A stretch of DNA of 8,225 bases from Intrasporangiaceae bacterium (lineage in GTDB: Bacteria > Actinomycetota > Actinomycetes > Actinomycetales > Dermatophilaceae), in contig JAAYSB010000127.1 in assembly GCA_012518475.1 (NCBI GenBank), positions 1 through 8,225 on the forward strand, read 5' to 3'. This document shows, piece after piece, positions 1-6,725 of this stretch (its first letter is position 1; each line of letters opens with the position of its first letter). Made by a program: the position numbers and the translations under genes. Below the pieces are notes generated by a model that saw nothing but the letters and a program-made list of their open reading frames with translations, did not search any database and was not told the DNA's origin.

Positions 1-775
1 CGGGCCGCTTCCGGCCCGCCGCTACGACCCGCATGCGCACGGGGCCGGAACGGCCGCCCTGGTGTATGCGCACGGCGGCGGGTTCACCCTCGGCAGCCTC
101 GAGTCGGCCGACTCGGTGTGCCGGTTCCTCTGTGCCGAGGCCGGCGTCACCGTCGTCTCGGTCGACTACCGCCTTGCACCCGAGCACCCCTTCCCGGCCG
201 CGACCGAGGACCTGCTCGACGCATACCGCTACGTCGTCTCGACAGCACCATCGTGGGGGATCGGTGCCGACCGGGTCATGGTCGGCGGGGACAGTGCCGG
301 CGGCAACCTCGCGATCGTCACGGCGATGCAGGTGCGTGATCGAGGAAGACAGGGGATCGAGCACCTGCCCCGACCGCTGCTCCAGGTCGCGTTCTTCCCG
401 TGGGTCGACTTCGTCAACAGGTATCCGTCGCACATCAAGTTCGAGTTCGGCTACTTCCTCACGACTGCACAGCTCGAGTGGTACGCCGACCACTACGTCC
501 CAGCCACGGAGCAGCGGGCGAACCCGTATGTCTCCCCGCTGCTCGCCAAGGACCTTCGGGACCTGGGTCCGGTGTATGTGGGGGTCGCCGGATTCGACCC
601 GTTGCGTGACGAGGGGCTCGCGATCGCCGAGCGGCTGCGTGAGGAGGGCAACGACGTCCGGCTCGATGTCGATGCCCGGCACATCCACGCGTATGTCAAT
701 GCCACCGGCGTCGGCACCACGTCGACGGCGGCCCTGCGTCGGGCCGTCGCAGTGATCAGGGAATTCGCGGAGTAG
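1..775 (+). CDS. Alpha/beta-hydrolase esterase of the HSL (hormone-sensitive lipase) family, 5' end outside the window
   Basis: The reading frame is open from base 2, with no start in the window, so the N-terminal cap region is missing; it ends at TAG 773-775. The visible 257 residues carry the HSL-type marks in order. HGGG, the oxyanion hole, is encoded from base 71. The Y-R-L-A-P-E-H-P-F-P-A motif follows. The nucleophile elbow GDSAGG has its Ser at 293-295. The acid motif D-P-L-R-D-E-G has its Asp at 596-598. The likely catalytic His is in HIHAY at 686-688, where many relatives have HGF. Members hydrolyse short-chain acyl esters in the cytoplasm; the substrate cannot be read from the sequence. 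Only 10 bases separate it from the exporter downstream, so the two are probably co-transcribed. Family assignment is firm, physiological role unknown. Confidence 0.92.
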   Translation, partial: GPLPARRYDPHAHGAGTAALVYAHGGGFTLGSLESADSVCRFLCAEAGVTVVSVDYRLAPEHPFPAATEDLLDAYRYVVSTAPSWGIGADRVMVGGDSAGGNLAIVTAMQVRDRGRQGIEHLPRPLLQVAFFPWVDFVNRYPSHIKFEFGYFLTTAQLEWYADHYVPATEQRANPYVSPLLAKDLRDLGPVYVGVAGFDPLRDEGLAIAERLREEGNDVRLDVDARHIHAYVNATGVGTTSTAALRRAVAVIREFAE

Positions 776-785
776 TCTCGCGGCT

Positions 786-2303
786 GTGAGCACCTCGGCC
801 CAGGACACGGCGGAGGAGGGGACCCAGCAGAACCCGTGGCCGGCGCTCGGGGCACTGGTCATCGGGTTCTTCATGATCCTCGTCGACTCGACGATCGTCT
901 CGGTCGGTATGCCGGCGCTCATGCGGGCGTTCGGGGTCGACATCAACGCCGTGATGTGGGTGACGAGCGCCTACCTGCTCGCGTACGCGGTGCCCCTGCT
1001 CATCACGGGACGGCTGGGGGACCGGATCGGGCCGAAGCGGGTCTATCTGGTCGGCCTCGCGATCTTCACCCTCGCCTCGCTGTGGTGCGGGCTGAGCGGT
1101 GAGCTCGGCGGCGGAATCGGCTGGCTCATCGCCGCCCGCGTCGCTCAGGGACTCGGGGCGTCACTCATGACACCGCAGACGATGACGGTCATCACCCGCA
1201 CCTTCCCAGCCGAGCGCCGCGGGACGGCAATGGCGCTCTGGGGAGCGACCGCCGGCGTGGCGACCCTCGTCGGACCGATTCTCGGCGGCGTCCTGCTCGA
1301 CACCCTCGGCTGGGAGTGGATGTTCTTCATCAATGTCCCGGTCGGGCTCGTCGGCCTCTATCTGGCATGGCGGCTCGTGCCGACACTGCGGACCCACTCC
1401 CGTTCATTCGACTGGATCGGCGTCGCCCTGAGCGCGGTGGGTCTGTTCTGTGCGGTCTTCGCGATCCAGGAGGGCCACGCCTACGACTGGGGCCGGATCC
1501 GGGGACCGCTCTCGGTGCCGCTCCTCCTCGTTGTCGGTGCAGCCCTTCTCGGGTCCTTCGTCTGGTGGCAGAGCCGGATCCGCCGCGAGCCCCTCGTCCC
1601 GCTCGGGCTCTTCCGGGACCGGAACTTCTCGGTGTCGAACATCGCCATCTCGACCGTGGGCTTCGGTATCACCGGGATGATGTTCCCCTTCATGATCTAT
1701 GCCCAGGCGGTGCGGGACCTCTCGCCGACCCGGGCTGCGCTGCTGCTCGCTCCTCAGGCCGTCATGTCGATCCTGCTGGCCCCGATCGCCGGACGGCTGA
1801 CCGATCGCGTGCATCCACGGGTGCTCGCCGGCTGGGGGCTTGCGGGACTCGCCGCGTCCACCTTCCTGCTGGCGCGGGTCATGACGACCGACTCCCCGAT
1901 GTGGACGCTCCTGCTGGTTGCCACCCTCCTCGGCGCGACGCAGTCCTTCGTCTGGGGACCGATCGCCGCCTCCGCGACGCGGAACCTGCCGATGCAGCTC
2001 GCAGGTGCCGGCTCCGGTGTCTACAACACGACCCGGCAGATAGGCGCGGTCCTCGGCAGCGCCGCGATAGCCGTCCTTATGGAGGCGCGCATCTCGGCAC
2101 TCTTGCCCGGGGTGGAGTCGAGCTCGGTGACCGTGCAGCAGACCGGGGGAGCGGGCATGCCCGAGCCCGTTCGAGCACTGTTCGCCGAGGCGCTCTCCGA
2201 TGCGATGCTGCTGCCGGCGTTCGTGGTGCTGCTCGGAGGTGTCGCCGCCCTCTTCTTCGAGCGTCCGCGCCACCAGGTCAAGGACGGAGCGGCCCGGCGG
2301 TGA
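786..2303 (+). CDS. MFS multidrug exporter, DHA2 (EmrB/QacA) family, 14 helices
   Basis: This 505-residue protein has the usual length of a 14-helix drug:proton antiporter of the inner membrane. It carries the DHA2 helix-1 signature L-V-D-S-T-I-V-S-V-G-M-P (about residues 32-43), motif A as GRLGDRIGPKR (75-85), the antiporter motif C as GPILGG (163-168), and the W-E-W-M-F-F-I-N-V-P-V-G stretch (176-187) typical of this family. The GTG start at 786 fits the N-terminus of relatives: a short polar tail, then helix 1 from about residue 19. The best Shine-Dalgarno, GGAG at 769-772, lies 13 bases away and overlaps the end of the esterase gene, so translation is probably coupled. The transported compound is unknown. 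No TetR or MarR regulator is visible, but the upstream side is cut off. Confidence 0.93.
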   Translation: MSTSAQDTAEEGTQQNPWPALGALVIGFFMILVDSTIVSVGMPALMRAFGVDINAVMWVTSAYLLAYAVPLLITGRLGDRIGPKRVYLVGLAIFTLASLWCGLSGELGGGIGWLIAARVAQGLGASLMTPQTMTVITRTFPAERRGTAMALWGATAGVATLVGPILGGVLLDTLGWEWMFFINVPVGLVGLYLAWRLVPTLRTHSRSFDWIGVALSAVGLFCAVFAIQEGHAYDWGRIRGPLSVPLLLVVGAALLGSFVWWQSRIRREPLVPLGLFRDRNFSVSNIAISTVGFGITGMMFPFMIYAQAVRDLSPTRAALLLAPQAVMSILLAPIAGRLTDRVHPRVLAGWGLAGLAASTFLLARVMTTDSPMWTLLLVATLLGATQSFVWGPIAASATRNLPMQLAGAGSGVYNTTRQIGAVLGSAAIAVLMEARISALLPGVESSSVTVQQTGGAGMPEPVRALFAEALSDAMLLPAFVVLLGGVAALFFERPRHQVKDGAARR

Positions 2304-2318
2304 CGGCGCGCATTCACC

Positions 2319-2347
2319 GCGACAACACCACGCCGCGTCGCTAGGGT
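2319..2347 (+). promoter_or_regulatory. Candidate promoter for the membrane-protein pair
   Basis: A -35-like GCGACA (2319-2324, four of six matches to TTGACA) is followed after 17 bases by TAGGGT (2342-2347), a common actinobacterial -10 form. It sits in the 109-base gap after the exporter and about 65 bases before the GTG at 2413. It was found by eye; no transcript evidence. Confidence 0.4.
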
Positions 2348-2412
2348 GGAACACCTCGTCGAGGAGCGGCTCGTCCGCGGCCAGGGCACGTCGACCGGAG
2401 GGGAGTGAGACA

Positions 2413-3270
2413 GTGACCGAGACACCGGCGCTCGCGGCGATCAAGACCTATCGCTATCTCCGGCTCGCTCTCGCGGGTCTGGTCGTCCTGCTCTTCAGCT
2501 CGCTCTTCATCGAGTGGCAGGCCGTCGGGCGCACCTGTGTCCAGGCGACGATCTCGGCGTACTGGCACACCCCCGTGCGAGGGGTCTTCGTCGGGGTGCT
2601 CGTGACGATGGGGATCTGCCTGATCGTTCTCAAGGGCAACAACAAGGCCGAGGACGTCCTGCTCAACCTCGCCGGCATCCTCGCGCCAGGTGTGGCCTTC
2701 ATCCCGGCGGCACCGTCGGACTCGTGCAGCTCGGCGCCGGACCTGCCCGGGGACCACGGACCGGCGATCGCGAACAACATGCAGGCGTTGTTCGTTCTCG
2801 GTGTCCTGGCTGTGGTCGTCGCTATCGCCCTCGCCGTGCGCGAGAGCGGCTCACTGCGCGGCCTGCACCGCTGGGACAAGCTGGGCATCGCGATCGGTCT
2901 CGGAGCGACCGGTGGGGGAGCGCTCTGGTTCTATGTCTCCCGCTCCACCTTCATCGAGCACGGACACAACGCGGCTGCGATCGCCATGTTCCTGGCCCTC
3001 GTGGCGGTGGTGTGGGTCAACGCCCGGGACGTCAAGGAGACCGTCGAGCGTCATCCTGCGCTGGCGAGGGTCCGCGCGAGCTATGTCACCGCATACCGCA
3101 TCATCGCCGTCGCCATGCTCGTGACGTTGGGGCTCGCAGTCGTCGGGCACCTCATCGGCTGGGCGTATGCGCTCCTCGTGGTCGAGATCCTTCTCATCAC
3201 GTTCTTCGGGATCTTCTGGATCATCCAGACCCGTGAGCTGTGGAACCAGGGGCTGCGCGACTCCACCTAG
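2413..3270 (+). CDS. Polytopic membrane protein of unknown function (about 8 helices)
   Basis: The protein has 285 residues. The GTG start is chosen because a strong Shine-Dalgarno (GGAGGGGAG, 2397-2405) lies 7 bases upstream and the first helix follows at about residue 17. An earlier in-frame ATG at 2200 lies inside the exporter gene and is unlikely. About eight hydrophobic segments are visible: near residues 16-36, 53-73, 80-97, 122-143, 158-178, 186-205, 222-245 and 248-265. After helix 1 there is a motif T-I-S-A-Y-W-H-T-P-V-R-G-V-F-V-G, which I recall from uncharacterised bacterial membrane proteins with an 'ISxYYxTxxRxxFVG' signature. A Ser/Cys-rich loop at about residues 98-112 carries D-S-C-S-S. 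No catalytic motif is recognised. It is probably co-transcribed with the small membrane protein that starts 1 base after its stop. Confidence 0.85.
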   Translation: MTETPALAAIKTYRYLRLALAGLVVLLFSSLFIEWQAVGRTCVQATISAYWHTPVRGVFVGVLVTMGICLIVLKGNNKAEDVLLNLAGILAPGVAFIPAAPSDSCSSAPDLPGDHGPAIANNMQALFVLGVLAVVVAIALAVRESGSLRGLHRWDKLGIAIGLGATGGGALWFYVSRSTFIEHGHNAAAIAMFLALVAVVWVNARDVKETVERHPALARVRASYVTAYRIIAVAMLVTLGLAVVGHLIGWAYALLVVEILLITFFGIFWIIQTRELWNQGLRDST

Positions 3271-3271
3271 G

Positions 3272-3628
3272 ATGACGTCGGCCCAGCAGCCCGCGCCTCG
3301 GGCGCTTCTGGTCTATGCCGCCTCGGTCGTCGGGATGATCGCGCTGATTCGGCTGGGCCGATGGTTCCTGGGCGAACAGGGACGACCGGAGCTGGCGTCG
3401 GCCGTGATCGTCATCAGCGTCGGGCTGCACCTGCTGCCATTCGCTGCTGCCTTCAGGGCGCCCGTCTTCCGCACTCTCGGGTGGGTGATGACAGCCCTTG
3501 GCGTCCTCGGTCTGATGATCGGCTGGCTCACCACGGGCACCGCTGCTGCGGCGGTTGCCGTCATCACCGGAGTCGTCATGCTGGTCGTGATCACGCTCGG
3601 CGCCCGGGACCCAACTCAGGCGATGTAG
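3272..3628 (+). CDS. Small four-helix membrane protein of unknown function
   Basis: The protein has 118 residues. The ATG lies 1 base after the stop of the preceding membrane protein. There is no good Shine-Dalgarno, so translation probably depends on ribosomes finishing the upstream gene. The frame is open further upstream, but that part overlaps the neighbour and is not membrane-like. Four hydrophobic segments fill nearly all of it: about residues 10-28, 36-58, 64-83 and 86-108. G-L-H-L-L-P-F-A at the second helix recalls small uncharacterised membrane proteins with a helix-2 'GxHFLP' pattern; that comparison is from memory. The last 13 bases overlap the end of the cupin gene on the opposite strand. 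It is likely a partner of the upstream protein in the membrane; function not known. Confidence 0.8.
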   Translation: MTSAQQPAPRALLVYAASVVGMIALIRLGRWFLGEQGRPELASAVIVISVGLHLLPFAAAFRAPVFRTLGWVMTALGVLGLMIGWLTTGTAAAAVAVITGVVMLVVITLGARDPTQAM

Positions 3629-3951
3629 ATCTTCCGGAGTGTCTCCGTGATGGTCCACACCGTGCGCTGACCTTCGCGCAGTCGCACGCAGCGGCCGGGG
3701 GACAGGTGGATCGTGGTCCCGTCCTCGAAGGCCACCCGGCCGGAGCCGGTGAGGACCACGAAGATCTCCTCGACCTCGGTATCGCGGACTACTCCTTCGG
3801 TGAGCTCCCAGATCCCGACCTCGGTGCCGTTGATCTCACCCAGCACGTGGGTTGCTGTCCTCGGCTCGCCCTCGACGACCTGACCAGCGGGCTCGTGGTC
3901 CAGCGGCAGCGTGAAGACGTCGGAGGTCACGGGATTGGGCATCTCGATCAT
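3616..3951 (-). CDS. Small cupin-domain protein (Cupin_3 / DUF861-like)
   Basis: This 111-residue single-domain beta-barrel protein has G-I-W-E-L-T-E-G, E-V-E-E-I-F-V-V-L-T-G-S-G-R-V, F-E-D-G-T, L-S-P-G and a closing G-Q-R-T-V-W-T-I-T-E-T-L-R-K-I-Y-I, the order seen in Cupin_3 (EutQ / ureidoglycine aminohydrolase-like) domains. The classic two-His metal site of cupin motif 1 is not evident: the usual position holds E-V-E-E-I. It may therefore bind no metal, or bind it through acids. It is the last gene of the SDR-dehydrogenase-cupin cluster, 38 bases behind the dehydrogenase. It has no Shine-Dalgarno and may start a leaderless transcript from its own TAGTCT. The ligand or reaction is unknown; a small-molecule binding or isomerase role beside the two oxidoreductases is a guess. 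Confidence 0.85.
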   Translation of the reverse strand: MIEMPNPVTSDVFTLPLDHEPAGQVVEGEPRTATHVLGEINGTEVGIWELTEGVVRDTEVEEIFVVLTGSGRVAFEDGTTIHLSPGRCVRLREGQRTVWTITETLRKIYIA

Positions 3952-3958
3952 GCGCCGA

Positions 3959-3964
3959 AGACTA
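3959..3964 (-). promoter_or_regulatory. Candidate -10 of a leaderless promoter for the cupin gene
   Basis: On the minus strand TAGTCT lies 7 bases before the ATG of the cupin gene. That is the spacing at which transcription would begin at or next to the A of ATG. The gap holds no Shine-Dalgarno, consistent with leaderless translation, which is frequent in Actinobacteria. No convincing -35 is seen. The call rests on position and hexamer only. Confidence 0.35.
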
Positions 3965-3989
3965 GCGACCGCGCACAGTGGTGCGTCGT

Positions 3990-5177
3990 CTATGGCTTGA
4001 GAACGACCTTGATGCAGTCGTCACCCTTCTCTGCGAAAAGGTCGTACATCTGCGGAGCATCCTCGAGGCTGCCGTGGTGCGTGGCGAGATCCTGAAGCTC
4101 CAGCGGGTCGTTGTCGTCGAGCGCGAGCCGGAGCAGCTCGTCGGTCCAGGCGCGGACGTTGCACTGGCCGTGCCGGAACGTCAGGGCCTTGTCGAAGATG
4201 TCCATGAGCGGCATCGGGCTCGCCGCGCCGCCGTAGACCCCGCTCACCGACACGGTCCCGCCACGCCGTGCACACTCCACGGCCAGATGGAGTGCTGCAA
4301 GCCGGTCGATGCCGGCGTGCTCGATCGCGGCCCTGGCCACCGGACCCGGCAGTCTGCTCGCGAGACCGATCACCTTCTCGCTGACCGGGTTCCCGTGCGC
4401 CTCCATGCCGACCGCATCGAGCACGCCGTCGGCACCGCGACCGTCGGTGAGGTCGTGCACCGCCGCGGCAATGTCCTTGGTGCTGCTCAGATCCAGTGTG
4501 GTCGCACCGAGTCGGGCACCCTCGGCAAGACGTGCCGGCTCACGGTCCACGCCGATGATCTGCGCCACTCCCCGATGCCGCGCGGAGCGCACTGCCATGA
4601 GGCCGACCGGGCCGAGCCCGAGGATGAGCAGCGTGCCTCCGTCCGGGACATCGGCGTACTCGACTCCCTGCCACGCAGTGGGCAGGATGTCCGACAGGTA
4701 GAGGAACCGCTCGTCCGGAGCATCGCTGTCGATCTTGATCGGCCCGAAGTCGGCGTGCGGGACGCGAACGAGCTCGGCCTGGCCGCCGGGGACCGCGCCG
4801 TACATGCTCGTGTAGCCGAACAGGCTCGCACCCTTGCCCTGGTCCCGGCTCTGCGTGGTCTCACACTGCGCGAAGAGGCCGCGCTCGCACATCCAGCAGT
4901 GCCCGCAGGAGATGTTGAACGGGACGACCACGCGGTCGCCGGGGGAGAGGTGGCCGGCAGCACCGTCCCCGACCTCCTCGACGATCCCCATGAACTCGTG
5001 GCCGAGGATGTCCCCGGGGGTGAGATACGGGGCGAGCACGTTGTACAGATGCAGGTCCGACCCGCAGATCGCTGTGCTCGTGACGCGGACGACAGCGTCC
5101 GTGGGTTGCTCGAGCGTCGGATCGGGGACCTCCTCGACCCGCACGTCGCGCATACCCTGCCAGGTGAGTGCTCTCAT
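3990..5177 (-). CDS. Zinc-dependent alcohol dehydrogenase, glutathione-independent formaldehyde dehydrogenase-like (MDR superfamily)
   Basis: The protein has 395 residues, the length of the FDH-like branch of medium-chain dehydrogenases. Catalytic zinc ligands are C38 (in A-I-C-G-S-D) and H60-E61 (in G-H-E-F); D163 in S-D-I-L-P-T-A-W-Q-G is a possible further ligand, as in formaldehyde dehydrogenases. The structural zinc lobe is complete: C91, C94, C97 and C105. The Rossmann motif is GLGPVG (187-192), with D211 at the end of the second strand, favouring NAD over NADP. It should oxidise an alcohol or aldehyde in the cytoplasm; the substrate is not determined. The start is fixed by AAGGAAAGG (5185-5193), 7 bases upstream, and by a 4-base ATGA overlap with the stop of the SDR gene, so the two are translationally coupled and probably act in one pathway. 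Confidence 0.93.
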   Translation of the reverse strand: MRALTWQGMRDVRVEEVPDPTLEQPTDAVVRVTSTAICGSDLHLYNVLAPYLTPGDILGHEFMGIVEEVGDGAAGHLSPGDRVVVPFNISCGHCWMCERGLFAQCETTQSRDQGKGASLFGYTSMYGAVPGGQAELVRVPHADFGPIKIDSDAPDERFLYLSDILPTAWQGVEYADVPDGGTLLILGLGPVGLMAVRSARHRGVAQIIGVDREPARLAEGARLGATTLDLSSTKDIAAAVHDLTDGRGADGVLDAVGMEAHGNPVSEKVIGLASRLPGPVARAAIEHAGIDRLAALHLAVECARRGGTVSVSGVYGGAASPMPLMDIFDKALTFRHGQCNVRAWTDELLRLALDDNDPLELQDLATHHGSLEDAPQMYDLFAEKGDDCIKVVLKP

Positions 5178-6139
5178 GAGGCTACCTTTCCTTGAGCTGA
5201 CTTCTCGTGAAATTGATTGAGACGCTTGGCTGCTCGCGTACCCAGCGTTGTCAGGCGCTCCACCGTGGGGGAGTCGAGTCTGCGACGCGCAGTGTGGCCG
5301 TCCACCAGCGGGGCAGAGGGGTCAGCGGCACCCGGCAGAGCTCTTGCGACACGCTTCATGACGCTTGTGGTGAGGCTGGGTGCGAGACCGGCGACGCGCA
5401 TACCGATCTGGGCCAGGGGCGTGAGGACGACCTGGTTGCGACCGGCGATCACACCGGAGACGATCCGTTCGGCTGCCCGCTCGGCGTCCATAGACACGAG
5501 CGGAAGCGACGCGCCCGGCGCGAACCAGGCGTGCTCGGCGGCGGCATCGCCGCCGAACTGGGCGTTGAGGTGTGAGCCGGTGCGCATGAGGCCGGGAAGG
5601 ATCGCCGTGGACGTCACGCCTGTTCCGACCAGCTCGGCCGAGAGGCCGCGGGCGAAGCCGACGGCACCGAACTTCGCCGTGCTGTAGGGGAGGAGGTGCG
5701 GCACGCTCACGGCGCCGCCGATCGACGCGACGGTGCCGATCCGGCCACGTCGTCGCTCTCGCATCATGGGCAGGACTGCGAGGGCGAGATGAACCGGGCC
5801 CATGAGCATGGTCCGCGTGGAGTCCTCGAAGTCCTGGAGCGTGGCACTCTCCAGAGGCTGGACCTGGATGATGCCCGCGACATGGATCGCGACGTCGATC
5901 GGTCCGAGCTCGTTCTCGACGCGGGTGACCATCGACCTCACGGCCTCTGCGTCGTCGACGTCACAGACCAGGGGGTGGACCGTAGCCCCGTCCTCCCGGA
6001 GCAGTCTCGCCGCGGCGTCGAGCTCCGACTCGTCCCTGGAGCAGATCACCACGGTCAGACCACGGCGGCCGAGCTGTCGGGCGATGAGCAGGCCGAGGCC
6101 ACGAGAGGCTCCGGCGACAAGGGCGAGCGACGGAGACAT
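5174..6139 (-). CDS. Short-chain dehydrogenase/reductase (classical SDR) with C-terminal extension
   Basis: The protein has 321 residues, longer than the usual 250 of classical SDRs because of a tail after about residue 250. The cofactor motif is GASRGLG (10-16). S34-R35 after strand 2 suggests that NADP(H) is accepted. C-D-V is at 59-61, and the NNAG motif appears as HVAG (86-89). The catalytic Ser139 and the Y152-x-x-x-K156 pair (Y-S-T-A-K) are present. The tail is basic and Arg-rich, with an amphipathic look around G-M-R-V-A-G-L-A-P-S-L, as in SDRs thought to associate with membranes. It begins the minus-strand gene cluster, and its TGA overlaps the start of the dehydrogenase. No Shine-Dalgarno precedes the ATG; see the leaderless promoter candidate. 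Substrate unknown. Confidence 0.92.
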   Translation of the reverse strand: MSPSLALVAGASRGLGLLIARQLGRRGLTVVICSRDESELDAAARLLREDGATVHPLVCDVDDAEAVRSMVTRVENELGPIDVAIHVAGIIQVQPLESATLQDFEDSTRTMLMGPVHLALAVLPMMRERRRGRIGTVASIGGAVSVPHLLPYSTAKFGAVGFARGLSAELVGTGVTSTAILPGLMRTGSHLNAQFGGDAAAEHAWFAPGASLPLVSMDAERAAERIVSGVIAGRNQVVLTPLAQIGMRVAGLAPSLTTSVMKRVARALPGAADPSAPLVDGHTARRRLDSPTVERLTTLGTRAAKRLNQFHEKSAQGKVAS

Positions 6140-6145
6140 CTACTC

Positions 6146-6151
6146 ACGCTA
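6146..6151 (-). promoter_or_regulatory. Candidate -10 of a leaderless promoter for the SDR-dehydrogenase-cupin genes
   Basis: On the minus strand TAGCGT ends 6 bases before the SDR start codon, so RNA would start at the ATG itself. The intervening GAGTAG is not a usable Shine-Dalgarno at that distance. No clear -35 is present at 17-18 bases. The same arrangement occurs in front of the cupin gene, which adds some weight. Confidence 0.4.
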
Positions 6152-6583
6152 TGGGCTGTCCACCCACGGCAGGCCCACCCGGAGGGGTAGGGAGACGATG
6201 GGGCGTGAGGGGAGCGCGCCGTCACGCGTACTGGTAACCCTGCGTATCAAGGTTGGGCGTATACGAGCTGAGTCAGGCTGTGGTTCAGCCGAGGGGCCTG
6301 ACATCGCGAGCGTGGTCACGGCCTTGGCAGCAACGCCGATCGCGGGCACCATGGCGCGTGCGCCGATCTGCTCGGCCAGGGGCGCGCAGCGGGACCGTGC
6401 TGCTTCATCTGTCGGAGAACGCAGCGCGGCACCGGCACCACTGCGCATCCGGCTCGGGCATGTTCCCCCGCGAAGGGCTGGGGCAGTCAGTTCCGGCCTT
6501 CAGAGCGACGCGGGGGAGGGAATCGAGGACGCGTGCTCGGCGGCATGTGGGGATGCGACTGAGGGTCTGCGCTGGCGCTGGCC
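6152..6583. other. Intergenic stretch without a supportable gene
   Basis: About 430 bases separate the minus-strand SDR unit from the leader of the truncated efflux gene. The reading frames here are Arg/Ala/Pro-rich with no domain, ribosome site or start I can defend. The left end should hold the upstream part of the SDR promoter. Between 6226 and 6264 there is some ordered sequence: three GCGTA copies (6226, 6242, 6257), a GGTAACC palindrome (6233-6239) and a GTATAC palindrome (6259-6264). These could be a regulator site. The rest may be decayed DNA near an element boundary. Confidence 0.5.
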
Positions 6584-6589
6584 TAGACT
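6584..6589 (+). promoter_or_regulatory. Possible -10 hexamer for the attenuated leader transcript
   Basis: TAGACT lies about 60 bases before the leader-peptide ATG. No good -35 is seen at 17-18 bases (GAGGGT or TGAGGG). A short inverted repeat CTCAG-CA-CTGAG (6588-6599) overlaps its 3' end and could be an operator or chance. Confidence 0.3.
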
Positions 6590-6618
6590 CAGCACTGAGC
6601 GGGGACGGTTGTCCACGC

Positions 6619-6639
6619 TCCTGGTCGATCCATCCAGGA
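6619..6639 (+). promoter_or_regulatory. Hairpin overlapping the leader-peptide ribosome binding site
   Basis: TCCTGG (6619-6624) and CCAGGA (6634-6639) are a perfect 6-bp inverted repeat around a 9-base loop. The 3' arm covers the first part of the leader Shine-Dalgarno AGGAAGG (6636-6642), so the fold could tune leader translation. It is directly visible; biological role inferred. Confidence 0.45.
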
Positions 6640-6649
6640 AGGTTGGGAC

Positions 6650-6679
6650 ATGTTCTTCAGGGCTCGGGCCAGCCTGTAA
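6650..6679 (+). CDS. Nine-residue regulatory leader peptide (MFFRARASL) of an antibiotic-type attenuator
   Basis: The ATG at 6650 is preceded by a strong Shine-Dalgarno, AGGAAGG (6636-6642), with 7 bases between. The frame closes at TAA 6677-6679, and a perfect terminator hairpin begins 12 bases later, upstream of an MFS efflux-type gene. This is the classical layout of ribosome-mediated attenuation. The peptide contains R4-A5-R6. An Arg/Lys-X-Arg/Lys ('+X+') motif is the established context at which macrolide-bound ribosomes stall, as in ErmDL-type leader peptides. Stalling at codons 5-6 would place the ribosome over the bases just before the terminator. Macrolides or ketolides as the inducer is an inference from this motif; other ribosome-targeting drugs are possible. 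Confidence 0.65.
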   Translation: MFFRARASL

Positions 6680-6691
6680 GTGGCGAGTAAC

Positions 6692-6725
6692 AGGACCGCG
6701 CTGGAACGTCGCGCGGTCCTTTGTT
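6692..6725 (+). terminator. Intrinsic terminator (attenuator) between leader peptide and efflux gene
   Basis: AGGACCGCGC (6692-6701) and GCGCGGTCCT (6711-6720) form a perfect 10-bp, GC-rich stem with a 9-base loop, followed by TTGTT so that the run reads T-T-T-G-T-T. It stands between the leader peptide and the ATG at 6761, so it would stop transcripts before the efflux gene unless relieved. Two competing pairings are visible. CCAGC (6669-6673) can pair with GCTGG (6700-6704), and CTGT (6674-6677) with ACAG (6690-6693); together these would tie up the 5' arm. GGCGAGT (6682-6688) is also perfectly complementary to ACTCGCC (6732-6738) beyond the hairpin. Confidence 0.75.

Noticed and set aside
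1404..2444. Long minus-strand frame opposite the DHA2 exporter
   Set aside because: Shadow frame: low complexity, rich in Arg/His/Gly/Glu, no motif, and it lies over a well-supported transporter.
3600..3640. Bidirectional terminator at the convergent gene ends
   Set aside because: No inverted repeat of useful length is seen. The genes simply overlap by 13 bases.
3978..5195. Plus-strand 405-codon frame opposite the zinc dehydrogenase
   Set aside because: The opposite strand has complete catalytic and structural zinc motifs and a Rossmann motif. This frame has none and is an antisense shadow.
6149..6448. Minus-strand open frame of 99 codons upstream of the SDR
   Set aside because: No Shine-Dalgarno, no recognisable domain, Arg/Ala/Pro-rich composition typical of random high-GC frames, and it would run over the SDR promoter region. 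A decayed gene fragment cannot be excluded.
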